Assembly: GCF_000219915.2 (NCBI RefSeq)
Contig: NC_017964.1
Coordinates: 2,046,001-2,110,000, forward strand
Direction: 5' to 3'
Length of the DNA stretch: 64,000 nt
From: Advenella kashmirensis WT001
Lineage (GTDB): Bacteria; Pseudomonadota; Gammaproteobacteria; Burkholderiales; Burkholderiaceae_B
The position numbers and the translations under genes are program-made. Position 1 is the first letter of the stretch. The number at the start of each line of letters is the position of its first letter. Below the pieces are notes generated by a model that searched no databases, was not told the DNA's origin, and worked only from the letters and a program-made list of their open reading frames with translations. Positions 1 to 8,694 of the stretch are shown here, one piece after another.

Positions 1-1
1 C

Positions 2-583
2 GGCACGGCGGCACGGCTGTTTTTCGAAGCGGGTGCCAAGGTCGTTGCAGTGGCTGATCACACCGGTGCGATCAAAAACACCAACGGAATTCAGGTGCAT
101 GAACTGCTGGCACATGTGGAAAAACATGCCGGCGTCAAAGGCTTCGCAGGCGCAGAAGAAGTCGCTGTTGACGACTTCTGGTCGGTGCAGACAGACTTTC
201 TTATTCCTGCCGCGCTGGAAAACCAGATTGATGTCCGGGTCGCCAATCTGGTGAACGCAAAAATCGTGGTTGAAGGCGCCAATGGTCCAACTACGCCCGA
301 CGCCGACGATATCCTGAATGAAAAAGGCGTATACGTGGTGCCAGACGTGCTGGCCAATGCGGGCGGTGTGACGGTCAGTTATTTTGAATGGGTGCAGGAT
401 TTCTCCAGCTTTTTCTGGACCGAAGACGAAATCAATCACAGGCTGGAGCGCCTGATGCGTGAGGCCTATCGTGCGGTTTCAGAGGTGGCAAAGCACAATT
501 CGGTCACCTTACGCACTGCCGCGTTCATTGTCGCGTGCTCGCGGATTCTGGAGTCCCGCGAAGTGCGTGGCCTGTATCCCTGA
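2..583 (+). CDS. gdhA: Glutamate dehydrogenase, C-terminal part (5' end outside window)
   Basis: Oxidative deamination of glutamate to 2-oxoglutarate in the cytoplasm. The open frame enters at base 2, so the N-terminal substrate-binding part is missing. What is visible is the nucleotide-binding domain: GTAARLFFEAGAKVV gives the Rossmann beta-alpha unit, followed by EGANGPTTPDAD and VPDVLANAGGVTVSYFEW, blocks typical of the hexameric Glu/Leu/Phe/Val dehydrogenases. The end LESREVRGLYP matches the usual C-terminus. NAD or NADP preference cannot be fixed from this fragment. The frame is intact. The 280 bases after it hold the fluoride riboswitch candidate and no other gene. Confidence 0.93.
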   Translation, partial: GTAARLFFEAGAKVVAVADHTGAIKNTNGIQVHELLAHVEKHAGVKGFAGAEEVAVDDFWSVQTDFLIPAALENQIDVRVANLVNAKIVVEGANGPTTPDADDILNEKGVYVVPDVLANAGGVTVSYFEWVQDFSSFFWTEDEINHRLERLMREAYRAVSEVAKHNSVTLRTAAFIVACSRILESREVRGLYP

Positions 584-708
584 TCAACGGCCATCTGCCC
601 GTGGTTTGGCAATAGCCTCGCGATTTATCCTGCGGGCATAGTTGGTAACGGCGCACCAGACGCATGATCTTGTCTGGTGCGCACGCAACATGCTACTATT
701 TGAGCCAT

Positions 709-773
709 GCGGAGAATGGCTATCCTTCCGGCTTTGGCCGAACCGCTGCCCCTCGGGCAGATCTGATACCTGC
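709..773 (+). ncRNA. Probable fluoride riboswitch (crcB motif) upstream of crcB
   Basis: Seen: GGAG (711-714) can pair with TTCC (726-729) as the pseudoknot; GGC-TAT (718-723) can pair with ATACC (766-770) with one bulged C; AACCGC (741-746) precedes a perfect 6-bp hairpin CTGCCC/GGGCAG (746-751 with 755-760, loop CTC), then CTGATACCTGC. This order resembles the crcB fluoride aptamer (GG..ATGG, AACCGC, hairpin, CTGATG..CC). It lies about 90 bases upstream of crcB on the same strand, the usual place. The 3' conserved stretch is shorter than consensus, so this stays a motif-level call; a covariance-model search would decide it. Confidence 0.55.
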
Positions 774-863
774 GCAACCTTCTGCCTGATGCATGCATTC
801 TGGCGCTGGAATCCGCGGGTATTTTTATGCCTGCACCTTATTCAACCTCCACGGAGTCACGCC

Positions 864-1252
864 ATGCTGCAATCTTTGCTCATGATAAGTGCCGGCGCAT
901 CTTGCGGGGCAGTATTGCGATGGGCTCTTGGTCTTGCGTTGAATAACGTCTTTCATCCTATTGCAATGGGTACGCTGGTCGCCAACCTGAGTGGTGGCTA
1001 CCTGATCGGCCTTGCATTAGGCGTGTTCGCTGCCTTTCCCTCATTTCCTGCGGAATGGCGATTGCTTATTGTGACCGGTTTTCTGGGCGCCTCACAACGT
1101 TCTCTACGTTTTCGGCTGAAGTGACAATGCTGCTGCATCAGGGAAAAATCCAGTGGGCCCTGCTGGAAATTGGTGTGCACGTACTTGGCTCGCTCTTGAT
1201 GACGGCCCTGGGTCTTTACACCGTTACGGCAATCCGCCGTTTGTATGAGTAA
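864..1252 (+). CDS. crcB: Fluoride channel CrcB/Fluc (one-base frame break near 1092)
   Basis: Small inner-membrane fluoride exporter that works as a double-barrelled dimer. The first frame, from ATG 864 (GGAG at 853-856), gives [13 protein letters not shown] and [13 protein letters not shown], the N-terminal Fluc motifs with the conserved Asn. It then breaks at about 1092, where GGGCGCCTC probably was GGGCGGCCTC. The next frame continues with [13 protein letters not shown], the hallmark pore segment with the Phe-box and TTFSTF, and ends [12 protein letters not shown]. With one G restored the gene has 130 codons, normal for the family. The riboswitch candidate just upstream supports fluoride-dependent expression. 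Sequence error is more likely than a true pseudogene, since both halves keep all motifs. Confidence 0.85.
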
Positions 1253-1565
1253 TACGTATCAGACATGTTTGCTTGGTTCTTGATGGAGGGCTCTGTCACA
1301 GAACGACGAATGATGGCAAATGGTTAACGTGCTGCAAGAAAGTATAAGGTAAGTGCAGGCAGGGACTCAGGTAATGACGAGTGTAATTGTTTAGCGGATC
1401 GCGTATGCAATTGCATGTGTAAAATGGGTACAGGATAGAGGGCAGGCTATAGACGGTAAAGCTGATCCATGCGACACGCCAGAGACGGCATCGCGGCCAA
1501 TATCGTTCTTGTCAGCCCGCGCCAATCAATCCTTGCGGCTCAATCTGCGCGGGAGAAGGCGAGCC
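1253..1565. other. Intergenic stretch between crcB and yfcG
   Basis: About 310 bases between the plus-strand crcB and the minus-strand yfcG operon, which converge here. I see no convincing coding frame, RNA gene or strong hairpin terminator in it. Confidence 0.5.
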
Positions 1566-2264
1566 TTATTTATCCTCGTTGTTGTTGATGCCGAACAAAA
1601 TCTTCTTTGCTTCATCGTCATTGGGTGGCTGCCCGGGGTTGATTCGATCGACCACGGCATAAGCACGCTGGGTTGCCGGGCGCGCGGCAATCGCTTCAAA
1701 CCAGCGCTTCAGATTGGGAAAGTCGTCCAGGTTCTGCATCTGACGCTCATGTGGCACCACCCAGGGATAGCAGGCCATGTCGGCAATAGAATAGTCACCT
1801 ACGATGAACTCGCGATCCTGAAGGCGACGATCCAGCACGCCATATAGCCTGCCGGTTTCCTTGACGTAGCGGGCAATGGCATAGTCGATTTTTTCCGGCG
1901 CGTACTGGCCAAAGTGATGATTCTGGCCTGCCATGGGGCCGAGCCCGCCCATCTGCCAGTTCAGCCACTCCAGCGTCTGAGTCCTTGCGCGCAAGTCAGC
2001 AGGCATGAATTTGCCGGTTTTTTCGGCCAGATATTGCAATATGGCGCCAGATTCAAAGACCGAAATTGCATCGCCATGGTCATTGGGATTGTTGTCCACG
2101 ATGGCGGGGATGCGATTGTTCGGCGCAATCTTCAGAAATTCGGGTGCAAATTGATCGCCTTTGCCGATGTTGATGGGATGAATGGTGTATTCCAGTGCTG
2201 CTTCTTCAAGAAACAGGGTGATTTTGTGTCCGTTAGGCGTAGTCCAGTAATAGAGATCAATCAT
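1566..2264 (-). CDS. yfcG: Nu-class glutathione S-transferase, disulfide-bond oxidoreductase YfcG type
   Basis: Cytoplasmic glutathione-dependent disulfide reductase. The thioredoxin-fold N-terminus reads MIDLYYWTTPNGHKITLFLE, with the TPNGxK active-site loop of the YfcG/YghU group, then PNNRIPAIVD (cis-Pro) and VFESGAILQYLAEKTG (glutathione gamma-Glu site). The all-helical C-terminal domain carries the N-capping segment DYSIADMACYPWV. The 232 residues are slightly longer than E. coli YfcG. The ATG overlaps the stop of the glutathione peroxidase gene by four bases (ATGA), so the two are translationally coupled last genes of a three-gene redox/export operon. Confidence 0.92.
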   Translation of the reverse strand: MIDLYYWTTPNGHKITLFLEEAALEYTIHPINIGKGDQFAPEFLKIAPNNRIPAIVDNNPNDHGDAISVFESGAILQYLAEKTGKFMPADLRARTQTLEWLNWQMGGLGPMAGQNHHFGQYAPEKIDYAIARYVKETGRLYGVLDRRLQDREFIVGDYSIADMACYPWVVPHERQMQNLDDFPNLKRWFEAIAARPATQRAYAVVDRINPGQPPNDDEAKKILFGINNNEDK

Positions 2265-2743
2265 TTCAATGCTTCCTTGATATCCTGTTCAATGTCCTGC
2301 GGTTTTACCGTTGGTGCGTAACGATGTCGTACTTGACCGTCGCGACCAACAAGAAATTTTGTGAAATTCCATTTGATCGATTGTATACCCAGCAGTCCCG
2401 GTTTTTCTTTCTTAAGCCATGCAAAGACCGGATGCGTGTGTGGCCCGTTGACCTCGGTCTTGCGGGCAAGCGCAAATGTCACGCCAAAATTAAGCTCACA
2501 GAAATCCTGGATTTCCTGGTCGGTGCCGGGTTCCTGGCTGCCGAACTGATTGCAGGGAAAAGCCAGTACCACCAGGCCTTGGTCGCGGTACTGTTCATGT
2601 AGACGCTGCAGGCCGGTATATTGCGGCGTAAAGCCGCATCTGGAAGCGACATTGACCACCAGCACGACTTTGTCGCGCAAGGACGACAGAGGCAATTGGC
2701 TGCCGTCTTGCAACGTGACGTTCATTGAATAAAAATCGCTCAT
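2261..2743 (-). CDS. Glutathione peroxidase family protein
   Basis: Thiol peroxidase of 160 residues that reduces hydroperoxides using glutathione or thioredoxin. Motifs: NVASRCGFTPQY with the peroxidatic Cys in place of Sec, FPCNQFGSQEPG with the catalytic Gln, and IKWNFTKFLV with the catalytic Trp and Asn. The start is the ATG at 2743 (MSDFYSMNVT), because the frame upstream of it runs into the end of rhtA and is not conserved. It begins two bases after the rhtA stop and overlaps yfcG by four bases. Neighbouring yfcG suggests a shared peroxide/disulfide defence role. Confidence 0.92.
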   Translation of the reverse strand: MSDFYSMNVTLQDGSQLPLSSLRDKVVLVVNVASRCGFTPQYTGLQRLHEQYRDQGLVVLAFPCNQFGSQEPGTDQEIQDFCELNFGVTFALARKTEVNGPHTHPVFAWLKKEKPGLLGIQSIKWNFTKFLVGRDGQVRHRYAPTVKPQDIEQDIKEALK

Positions 2744-2745
2744 TG

Positions 2746-3639
2746 CTATTCCCTCTCTGTATCGGTCACCGGTGGTGCAGGTGAGGTATAGGCGCAGCCG
2801 ATAGATGCGGCAACGATGAAGGCGATCGCCAGCCACTGGGCCAGCGTAAGCTGTTCATGCAGTATAACCAGTCCGGCCAGCGCACCCATGGCCGGCTCCA
2901 GGCTAAGCAAAATACTCATTGTCTTGCGCGGGAGCGACCGCAATGAAATCATTTCAAGTGAATAGGGCACGGCGCTGGATAAAATGGCAACCAGCAGGCC
3001 TGAAATCATGAAGGCAGGCGTAAGCAGCGTGGCGCCACTATGGGCAATGCCAAACGGCAAGACAAACATAGCCGCTACCGTGATGCCCAGCGAGGTCGCC
3101 TGGCCAGGGTGAATATTACGCGTGCGCTGGCCGAAAATAATATACAAGGCCCAGAAAACTCCGGCACCAATGGCAAACATCACACCCACCGGATCAATGG
3201 CGGATACGTCCTGCTGCGATGGAGGAATCAGCAAGTAGAGTCCCAACGCTACAAAACCGATCCACAGGAAATCAATTTTACGGCGCGAGGAAAAAATAGC
3301 CAGCGATAACGGCCCCAGGAATTCAATGGCAATGCACAGACCCAGTGGTACCGTTCGGATGGCCATGTAAAACAGAAAATTGATCAGTCCCAGACACAGG
3401 CCGTAACTGGCAATGGCCAGTGCATTTTTGCGCGACAGGGGAAAACGCCAGGGTCGCCATACACACCACAGCAGCAGCGCGGAAAACCCCAGGCGGTAGG
3501 CGGTGGTGCCCTGAGCGCCCACAGCATCAAACAAGGATTTGGCAAACGACGTGCCGATGCACAGTGACGCCATGGAGCCGACCAATGCGACAATCCCCAT
3601 GGTCTGTGTATATGTTCGTATTGAATTGCTCGCTGCCAT
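2746..3639 (-). CDS. rhtA: EamA/DMT exporter, RhtA-like (threonine/homoserine efflux type)
   Basis: Inner-membrane metabolite exporter of 297 residues with ten predicted membrane segments in two EamA repeats. SMASLCIGTSFAKSLFDAVG opens the first, and PVGVMFAIGAGVFWALYIIF opens the second; LRSLPRKTMSILLSLEPAMG is the region most like E. coli RhtA. Family knowledge points to export of amino acids such as threonine and homoserine, but substrate cannot be read from sequence. First gene of the minus-strand set rhtA-gpx-yfcG, with only two bases to the next start. Confidence 0.82.
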   Translation of the reverse strand: MAASNSIRTYTQTMGIVALVGSMASLCIGTSFAKSLFDAVGAQGTTAYRLGFSALLLWCVWRPWRFPLSRKNALAIASYGLCLGLINFLFYMAIRTVPLGLCIAIEFLGPLSLAIFSSRRKIDFLWIGFVALGLYLLIPPSQQDVSAIDPVGVMFAIGAGVFWALYIIFGQRTRNIHPGQATSLGITVAAMFVLPFGIAHSGATLLTPAFMISGLLVAILSSAVPYSLEMISLRSLPRKTMSILLSLEPAMGALAGLVILHEQLTLAQWLAIAFIVAASIGCAYTSPAPPVTDTERE

Positions 3640-3719
3640 ACCCTCTCATCCTTTGCGTCATTCTACCTGAAATCAGCCTTGCCTTAAGGGTTTATACCGG
3701 GGCGGTTTATGCAAGTACA

Positions 3720-3749
3720 AAGCCGTGCCATCGGATCGATGCACGGCTT
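3720..3749 (-). terminator. Hairpin terminator candidate after the Bug receptor gene
   Basis: AAGCCGTGC (3720-3728) and GCACGGCTT (3741-3749) are perfect complements. Inside them ATCG/CGAT extends the stem to 13 bp with one bulged C and a GAT loop. It lies about 140 bases past the minus-strand Bug gene and before rhtA. The T-rich tail is short, so termination efficiency is uncertain. Confidence 0.5.
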
Positions 3750-3887
3750 GAGAAAAATGCCCGAATGCCTGTTGTACCGGCTCCTGCTGGTCAACTTCAG
3801 TCGCTAAGCAGGTGCAACATGTTGCTGCGCAGGCAAAGATGCAACAGGGTGGATATCATGCAGTCAATCGGCCCGTGGTTGTGTCGA

Positions 3888-4871
3888 TCAATTGCGTTTC
3901 ATTTGCAAATTGCCTTTTTTCACAATGGCTTTGGCAATGTCGTATTGTTTTTTGATTGCTTCGGCAAAATGCTCCGGTGAGCCGGGATCGGGGATGGCGC
4001 CCTGTTTCTGTAAGGCGGCAACCACATTGGGTGCGGCAAGTGCTTCGGTTGCCGTCTTGTTCAGTTTATCGATAATCGCTTTGGGTGTACCAGCCGGTGC
4101 CAGCAATCCATAGAACACGCCATTGTTCAGATCGGGGTAACCCTCTTGGGCATAGGTGGGCAGATCCGGCAACTCCTTGATACGTTCCGGCCAGGCCAGC
4201 ACGATGGGCTTGAGCTTGCCGCCCAGGATGTTGGGCATGGACGAAGGCAGGTTATCGAACATAACCTTAACTTGTCCGCCCACCACATCGGTTAGCGCCG
4301 GACCGGCACCCTTATAGGGCACATGGCTGATTTCCACACCCAGTTGCTGTTTGAACGCTTCCCCCATCAAATGCGCGATGCTGCACACGCCGGGCGAGGC
4401 ATAGGAATATTCCTTGGGGTTCTTTTTCAGCTCGGCGACAAATTCCTTGAAATTGCTGGCGGGAAAGGAGGGGTGAACCTCCACAACATTGGGCGTATTG
4501 ACGAAATTGGATACGGGTGCGAAATCCTTGACCGGGTCATATGTCAGGTCATCGGGACGACAGGCAGGATTGACCGCCATGGTAGACACCGTGGCAATAC
4601 TCAGCGTGTAGCCATCGGGTTTTGCCCGGGCAGTCTCAGCTGCGCCAATGGCTCCGCCTGCACCGGCCTTGTTTTCAATGACCATGGATTTGCCGATGAT
4701 TTTTGACATTTCCTGAACAACGATACGTGCCACAATATCGGTGGAGCCACCTGGAGCAAAAGGTACAATGACCCGGATCGGTTGGGTTGGATAGTCGTCG
4801 GCGGCATACGCGGACGAGGCCACAAGGCCGCTTATGGCGGCAGACAGGGCAATACGGGACCAGAGTTGCAT
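3888..4871 (-). CDS. Bug-family tripartite tricarboxylate transporter substrate-binding protein
   Basis: Secreted periplasmic receptor for a small carboxylate. The ATG at 4871 follows an AGGAG site and gives a clean signal peptide ending SSAYA before ADDYP. Bug motifs: PIRVIVPFAPGGSTDIVAR (carboxylate-binding loop), VIENKAGAGGAIGA, ARAKPDGYT, then ISHVPYKGAGPALTDVVGGQ and LPDLPTYAQEGYP. The 327 residues are normal. No TctA/TctB membrane genes lie nearby, as is usual for these orphan receptors, so the membrane partner and substrate are unknown. A hairpin follows the gene. Confidence 0.93.
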   Translation of the reverse strand: MQLWSRIALSAAISGLVASSAYAADDYPTQPIRVIVPFAPGGSTDIVARIVVQEMSKIIGKSMVIENKAGAGGAIGAAETARAKPDGYTLSIATVSTMAVNPACRPDDLTYDPVKDFAPVSNFVNTPNVVEVHPSFPASNFKEFVAELKKNPKEYSYASPGVCSIAHLMGEAFKQQLGVEISHVPYKGAGPALTDVVGGQVKVMFDNLPSSMPNILGGKLKPIVLAWPERIKELPDLPTYAQEGYPDLNNGVFYGLLAPAGTPKAIIDKLNKTATEALAAPNVVAALQKQGAIPDPGSPEHFAEAIKKQYDIAKAIVKKGNLQMKRN

Positions 4872-4974
4872 ACTCACTCCTGAGATGTATAAAAATGAAC
4901 AGAGCAGCAGGTTATTAGAAATCCGATATGAAATATATGAGTGAATACCATTAGCGCTTGCTGAGCCTGCCGCC

Positions 4975-5919
4975 TTATTTGTCACTGATCGGGCTTGGTC
5001 TGTGCCGTTCTGGCACGCAGCGACGCCTGGTGCTGGCCAGCAATACACCGGTGATGGCAACTGCCATACCTATCCAGCCAGCGGGTGCCATGGTTTCGCC
5101 CAGCATGAACATGGCAACGACAGAGGCGCAGGCCGGCACCAGAAAGAACAGGGCGGAGACTTTGGCCGCCTGTTGGCGCCTGACCATGGCGAGCAACAGA
5201 GAAATGGTGATAATCGAATTGCATAGCACCAGATAGGCCAGGGCGCCGCCGAACTGCCAGGTCAGCTCGACATGATTGGTTTCCATGAGCAGGGCCAGAG
5301 GCAGGCAGAATACCAGCCCAATAGCACACTGAATGATATTGGCGGTGACCGGATGCGTCCCTGCGCCGCTGGTGCTGCTGACGCGCTCATATAATACGCC
5401 GGCGGTCATGGCGAACAGGGAGATGATGACCAGTACCAGGCCGAACCAGGAGCCCGCTTGCAAGGAAGATCCTGAAGCAATGACGATCACGGCGCCAGTC
5501 AGACCAAGGCCCAGTCCGAGCCACTGCAGACGGCTTTGGCGTTCGCCGGTCAGTTGCGGGGCGCTAATGCCAACCAGAATGGGTTGCAGCGAGACGATCA
5601 AGGCTACGGTTCCGGCGCTGACGCCCTGTTTCATGCCAACGTAGCTGAAACTGAAATACATGAACTGGATCAGCAGGCCGACAATGCAAATATTGGTCCA
5701 TTCCCGACGTGTCGCCGGCCAGGATAAGCCCATCAATTTCTGGATGGGTAGCAGGGCGAGCACCACGCAGGCATAACGCAGGGATAGTAGCGTCAAGGGC
5801 TCGGCATACTGCAGTCCGATTTTCCCGAAACTGAAGCCCGATGACCACAGCAGAATAAAGACAATGGGTGCGCCCCAGGACCACCATAGGGTAGGGCTGG
5901 GAGAAGGTGCGGGGGTCAT
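4975..5919 (-). CDS. EamA/DMT-family transporter
   Basis: Inner-membrane transporter with about ten helices and two EamA repeats: GAPIVFILLWSSGFSFGKIG near the N-terminus and GLVLVIISLFAMTAGVLYER in the middle. I chose ATG 5919 (MTPAPSPS), giving 314 residues and leaving one base after the stop of the LysR gene upstream; longer starts would overlap that gene. The pairing with the LysR regulator suggests co-regulation of export. Substrate unknown. The last residues are Arg-rich and may be a cytoplasmic tail. Confidence 0.85.
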   Translation of the reverse strand: MTPAPSPSPTLWWSWGAPIVFILLWSSGFSFGKIGLQYAEPLTLLSLRYACVVLALLPIQKLMGLSWPATRREWTNICIVGLLIQFMYFSFSYVGMKQGVSAGTVALIVSLQPILVGISAPQLTGERQSRLQWLGLGLGLTGAVIVIASGSSLQAGSWFGLVLVIISLFAMTAGVLYERVSSTSGAGTHPVTANIIQCAIGLVFCLPLALLMETNHVELTWQFGGALAYLVLCNSIITISLLLAMVRRQQAAKVSALFFLVPACASVVAMFMLGETMAPAGWIGMAVAITGVLLASTRRRCVPERHRPSPISDK

Positions 5920-5920
5920 A

Positions 5921-6802
5921 TTAATTGAACAAGTTCCGGGCGTACATGGCAATGGATTTGCTGATAGTAACGCGCGGGCTCTGATTTGACCATATCATGC
6001 CGATCTTGCGGATCTGGGTGCGGCCTGGCAGGGCGACTTTCTGAATACTCTTTCCCAGGCTTTCCAGCGAAAATGAATCGGGCACCAACGCGACGCCAAC
6101 ACCGCGGGCGACCAGCGCGGCAATGGTAAGCAAACTGTCTATTTCCAGGCGCTGATTTGGCACAATGCGGTGATCCTTAAGGTAGCGATCAACCAGCTGG
6201 CCACTATAAGAGCTGCGGGCATAACGGATAAACGGACTGGCCCGCAATATGTCATGGGCATTTTCCATTGACTTTGTCGTTGCGTATTTCGGCGGCACAA
6301 TCAGTGTTAACGGCTCATCCTGAATCTTCAGCCAGGAACAGTTTTTGTAGATCGCAAATTGCGGCTCAATAGCGAGTGCAATATCCAGCGTGCCCGAATG
6401 CACTTGGTGGCACAGTTCTACCGATGGAGCATACGAAACAAAAATACTTACGTCAGGATGCTGCTCATAGGTTTTTTCCAGGAGCCGTGGCAGATGGGTA
6501 GTGAGGCCCGAAAAAAAAGAACCGAGTCTTAGTTCGCCCAGTACGTTGCCGCTTTTGACCATGGCAGTCATATCGCGGGAGTCCTGAATCATCTGCCGCG
6601 CCTTGTCACAGATCAGCAGGCCGTGCTCGGTGGGCCTGACAGTATGGCCTGAACGTCGGATCAGAGGCTGGCCAAGTTCCTGCTCAAGTGCACGGATGCG
6701 TGCCGACACCGCGCCGGGGGTGATGCCCAGATAGCGCGCGGCGTCCGAGATAGAGGCGCAATCCAGGGTTTTAATAAAGGTTTCCAGATAGTTCGTGTCC
6801 AT
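5921..6802 (-). CDS. LysR-type transcriptional regulator
   Basis: DNA-binding regulator of 293 residues. The winged helix-turn-helix is at residues 1-60 (FIKTLDCASISDAARYLGIT then GAVSARIRALEQELGQPLI), followed by a periplasmic-binding-like effector domain. It is divergent from the RraA-like gene at 6930. The 127-base gap carries a perfect inverted repeat (6842-6872) typical of a LysR site. It very likely controls the hydroxy-acid cassette and its own operon with the DMT exporter. The inducer is probably the substrate or intermediate of that pathway (inference). Confidence 0.9.
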   Translation of the reverse strand: MDTNYLETFIKTLDCASISDAARYLGITPGAVSARIRALEQELGQPLIRRSGHTVRPTEHGLLICDKARQMIQDSRDMTAMVKSGNVLGELRLGSFFSGLTTHLPRLLEKTYEQHPDVSIFVSYAPSVELCHQVHSGTLDIALAIEPQFAIYKNCSWLKIQDEPLTLIVPPKYATTKSMENAHDILRASPFIRYARSSYSGQLVDRYLKDHRIVPNQRLEIDSLLTIAALVARGVGVALVPDSFSLESLGKSIQKVALPGRTQIRKIGMIWSNQSPRVTISKSIAMYARNLFN

Positions 6803-6841
6803 GGCGTACCCAGTGGTTTCAACTGACGCATTAAAATTCGA

Positions 6842-6872
6842 AATATTTTTGCCTTTTCAATTCAAAAATATT
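6842..6872. promoter_or_regulatory. LysR-type operator candidate, perfect inverted repeat
   Basis: AATATTTTTG (6842-6851) and CAAAAATATT (6863-6872) are exact reverse complements separated by 11 bases, fitting the T-N11-A rule for LysR sites. A third, imperfect copy AGTATTTTTC starts at 6874 and could be the activation half-site. It lies between the divergent LysR gene and the RraA-like gene. Confidence 0.55.
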
Positions 6873-6929
6873 CAGTATTTTTCTGATTCTACGCCATAAA
6901 ATCGTCTCAACTTATCAAGGAGACAAATA

Positions 6930-7610
6930 ATGGTTGAAATCAAAATACTTCAGCGAGCCCGAGCCGTCAGCGCAGCGCTGGTCAAGTCCTTTGCCGCCAT
7001 TCCAGTTGCCAATATCAGCGACGTGATGCAGCGCCTTACGGCCGGTGGCCCATCGCTGCGGCCTATGCATGCGGGCGGTGTGCTGGCGGGGCCAGCCTTT
7101 ACCGTCAAATCCCGACCGGGCGACAACCTGTTCGTGCACAAGGCCATCGCCATGGCCGCACCTGGCGATGTGATCGTCGTGGATGCGGGGGGTGATACGA
7201 CAAATGCCATTATCGGTGAGTTGATGGTTCGTACCGCAAGCCGCAAGGGCATTGCCGGCATAGTGATCAACGGCGCCATTCGGGACCTGGATACCATCAG
7301 CCAGGGCGACTTTCCTGTGTACGCTGCGGGTGTGACACATCGCGGACCCTATAAAAATGGTCCCGGGCAAATCAATACAGCCATCAGTCTTGACGGCATG
7401 GTTATTGAACCGGGTGATCTTATTGTGGGCGATGCGGACGGACTGCTATGCGTGCCTTACGCAGAAGCTGAAGATATTCTCAAATGGGCAAGCGACAAAA
7501 ACGCATTGGAGGCCGATATCATTCGTGATATCGACAACGATCGCCTGGATACCAGCTGGATTGACGTTGAGCTGGCAAAGCTCGGTTTTGTATCCAATGA
7601 TGCCGGCTGA
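6930..7610 (+). CDS. RraA-family protein (4-hydroxy-4-methyl-2-oxoglutarate aldolase/oxaloacetate decarboxylase-like)
   Basis: Cytoplasmic class II pyruvate aldolase or decarboxylase of 226 residues. Visible are ANISDVMQRL near the N-terminus, GDVIVVDAGGDTTNAIIGEL (the G-D-V-x-V-x-D strand), INGAIRDLDTI with the catalytic Arg-Asp pair, and EPGDLIVGDADGLLCVP near the C-terminus. These are the metal and pyruvate-enolate residues of the HMG/CHA aldolase fold, so it is probably an enzyme and not an RNase E inhibitor. First gene of the plus-strand hydroxy-acid cassette, with AGGAGA just ahead of the ATG and a LysR operator upstream. Confidence 0.88.
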   Translation: MVEIKILQRARAVSAALVKSFAAIPVANISDVMQRLTAGGPSLRPMHAGGVLAGPAFTVKSRPGDNLFVHKAIAMAAPGDVIVVDAGGDTTNAIIGELMVRTASRKGIAGIVINGAIRDLDTISQGDFPVYAAGVTHRGPYKNGPGQINTAISLDGMVIEPGDLIVGDADGLLCVPYAEAEDILKWASDKNALEADIIRDIDNDRLDTSWIDVELAKLGFVSNDAG

Positions 7611-7622
7611 ACAGGAAATATT

Positions 7623-8609
7623 ATGAGCGAAAAAGTTTGTGTAGTACGCACCAACCTGTGGATTGATCCGATTTTTGACGCATTGCTCACAGCAAACGAC
7701 AAAATTGATCTGCGTGTGATAGACGTAGCTGCGTCGCAACAGGAGTGGCACGAGACATTGCAACACGCCCATTACTATCATGTCTCGGCGGCCAAGGACG
7801 AGTTGCCTGCAGGGTTGTTTGTCACAGAAGCATTGCTGGCGCGTTGTCCAAGGCTCAAAGGGGTTTCGTCTTCCGGCGCAGGTTACGACACCATCGACAT
7901 TGCCGCATGCAACGCGCGCAATATTACGGTGGTCAATCAGGCGGGGGGAAACGCCAACTCGGTAGCGGAAATGGCGCTAGGCTTGTTGCTGGCGGTGTCG
8001 CGCCGGATCGTAGAGTCTGATCGTGCCTTGGTTGCGCAACAGGCTAGCAGCCGCGAAGCATTGATGGGACATGAGGTTGCAGGTAAAACGCTGGGCCTGG
8101 TCGGCATTGGTCACATCGGAAGCCGCTTTGCCCAGATGGCAACTGGTTTGGGCATGAATGTACTGGCGTACGATCCGCATCTGACGCCGCAAGATATTGG
8201 CTTGCGGCAGGCCCAGCCAGTGTCCTTTGAGGCGTTGCTGGCGCAGTCTGATATTGTGTCGCTGCATTGTCCGCTGAATAATGACACACGCGATATGTTC
8301 AATGCCAGGGCGTTCAGCGCCATGAAGCCAGGGGCTATTTTTATTTCAACTGCACGTGGCGGCATTCATAACGAAGCGGATCTGCATGCCGCTTTGCACA
8401 ATGGCCATCTGGCTGGCGCCGGCCTGGACGTCTGGCGTCAGGAACCGCCTGTGGCAGACAATCCGCTACTTGGCCATCCTCGCGTGGTGGCAACGTTTCA
8501 CACTGCAGGGGTATCTCATGAAGGCAGGCACAATGTCGCTCGCATGGCTGCCCGGCAATTATTGCTGATGGTTGACGGTAAAACACCACCGCACGTGGTC
8601 ACTTCCTAG
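7623..8609 (+). CDS. D-isomer-specific 2-hydroxyacid dehydrogenase
   Basis: NAD(P)-dependent reduction of a 2-oxoacid to a D-2-hydroxyacid, or the reverse. 328 residues with the Rossmann motif GLVGIGHIGSRFAQ, Arg in STARGGIHNEADL, Glu in GLDVWRQEPP, and the catalytic His in FHTAGVSHEG. The signature VVNQAGGNANSVAEMALGL links catalytic and coenzyme domains. It starts 12 bases after the RraA-like gene. Opposite stereospecificity to the FMN enzyme two genes on suggests both isomers of a hydroxy acid enter one pathway (inference). Confidence 0.92.
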   Translation: MSEKVCVVRTNLWIDPIFDALLTANDKIDLRVIDVAASQQEWHETLQHAHYYHVSAAKDELPAGLFVTEALLARCPRLKGVSSSGAGYDTIDIAACNARNITVVNQAGGNANSVAEMALGLLLAVSRRIVESDRALVAQQASSREALMGHEVAGKTLGLVGIGHIGSRFAQMATGLGMNVLAYDPHLTPQDIGLRQAQPVSFEALLAQSDIVSLHCPLNNDTRDMFNARAFSAMKPGAIFISTARGGIHNEADLHAALHNGHLAGAGLDVWRQEPPVADNPLLGHPRVVATFHTAGVSHEGRHNVARMAARQLLLMVDGKTPPHVVTS

Positions 8610-8694
8610 CTGTATTACCAACGGGCTGCCCCTTGGCCAATAAAGCAGCGGGCGGCTCATTTATGTTTTTGCATTCTAATAACGGAGACAACCC

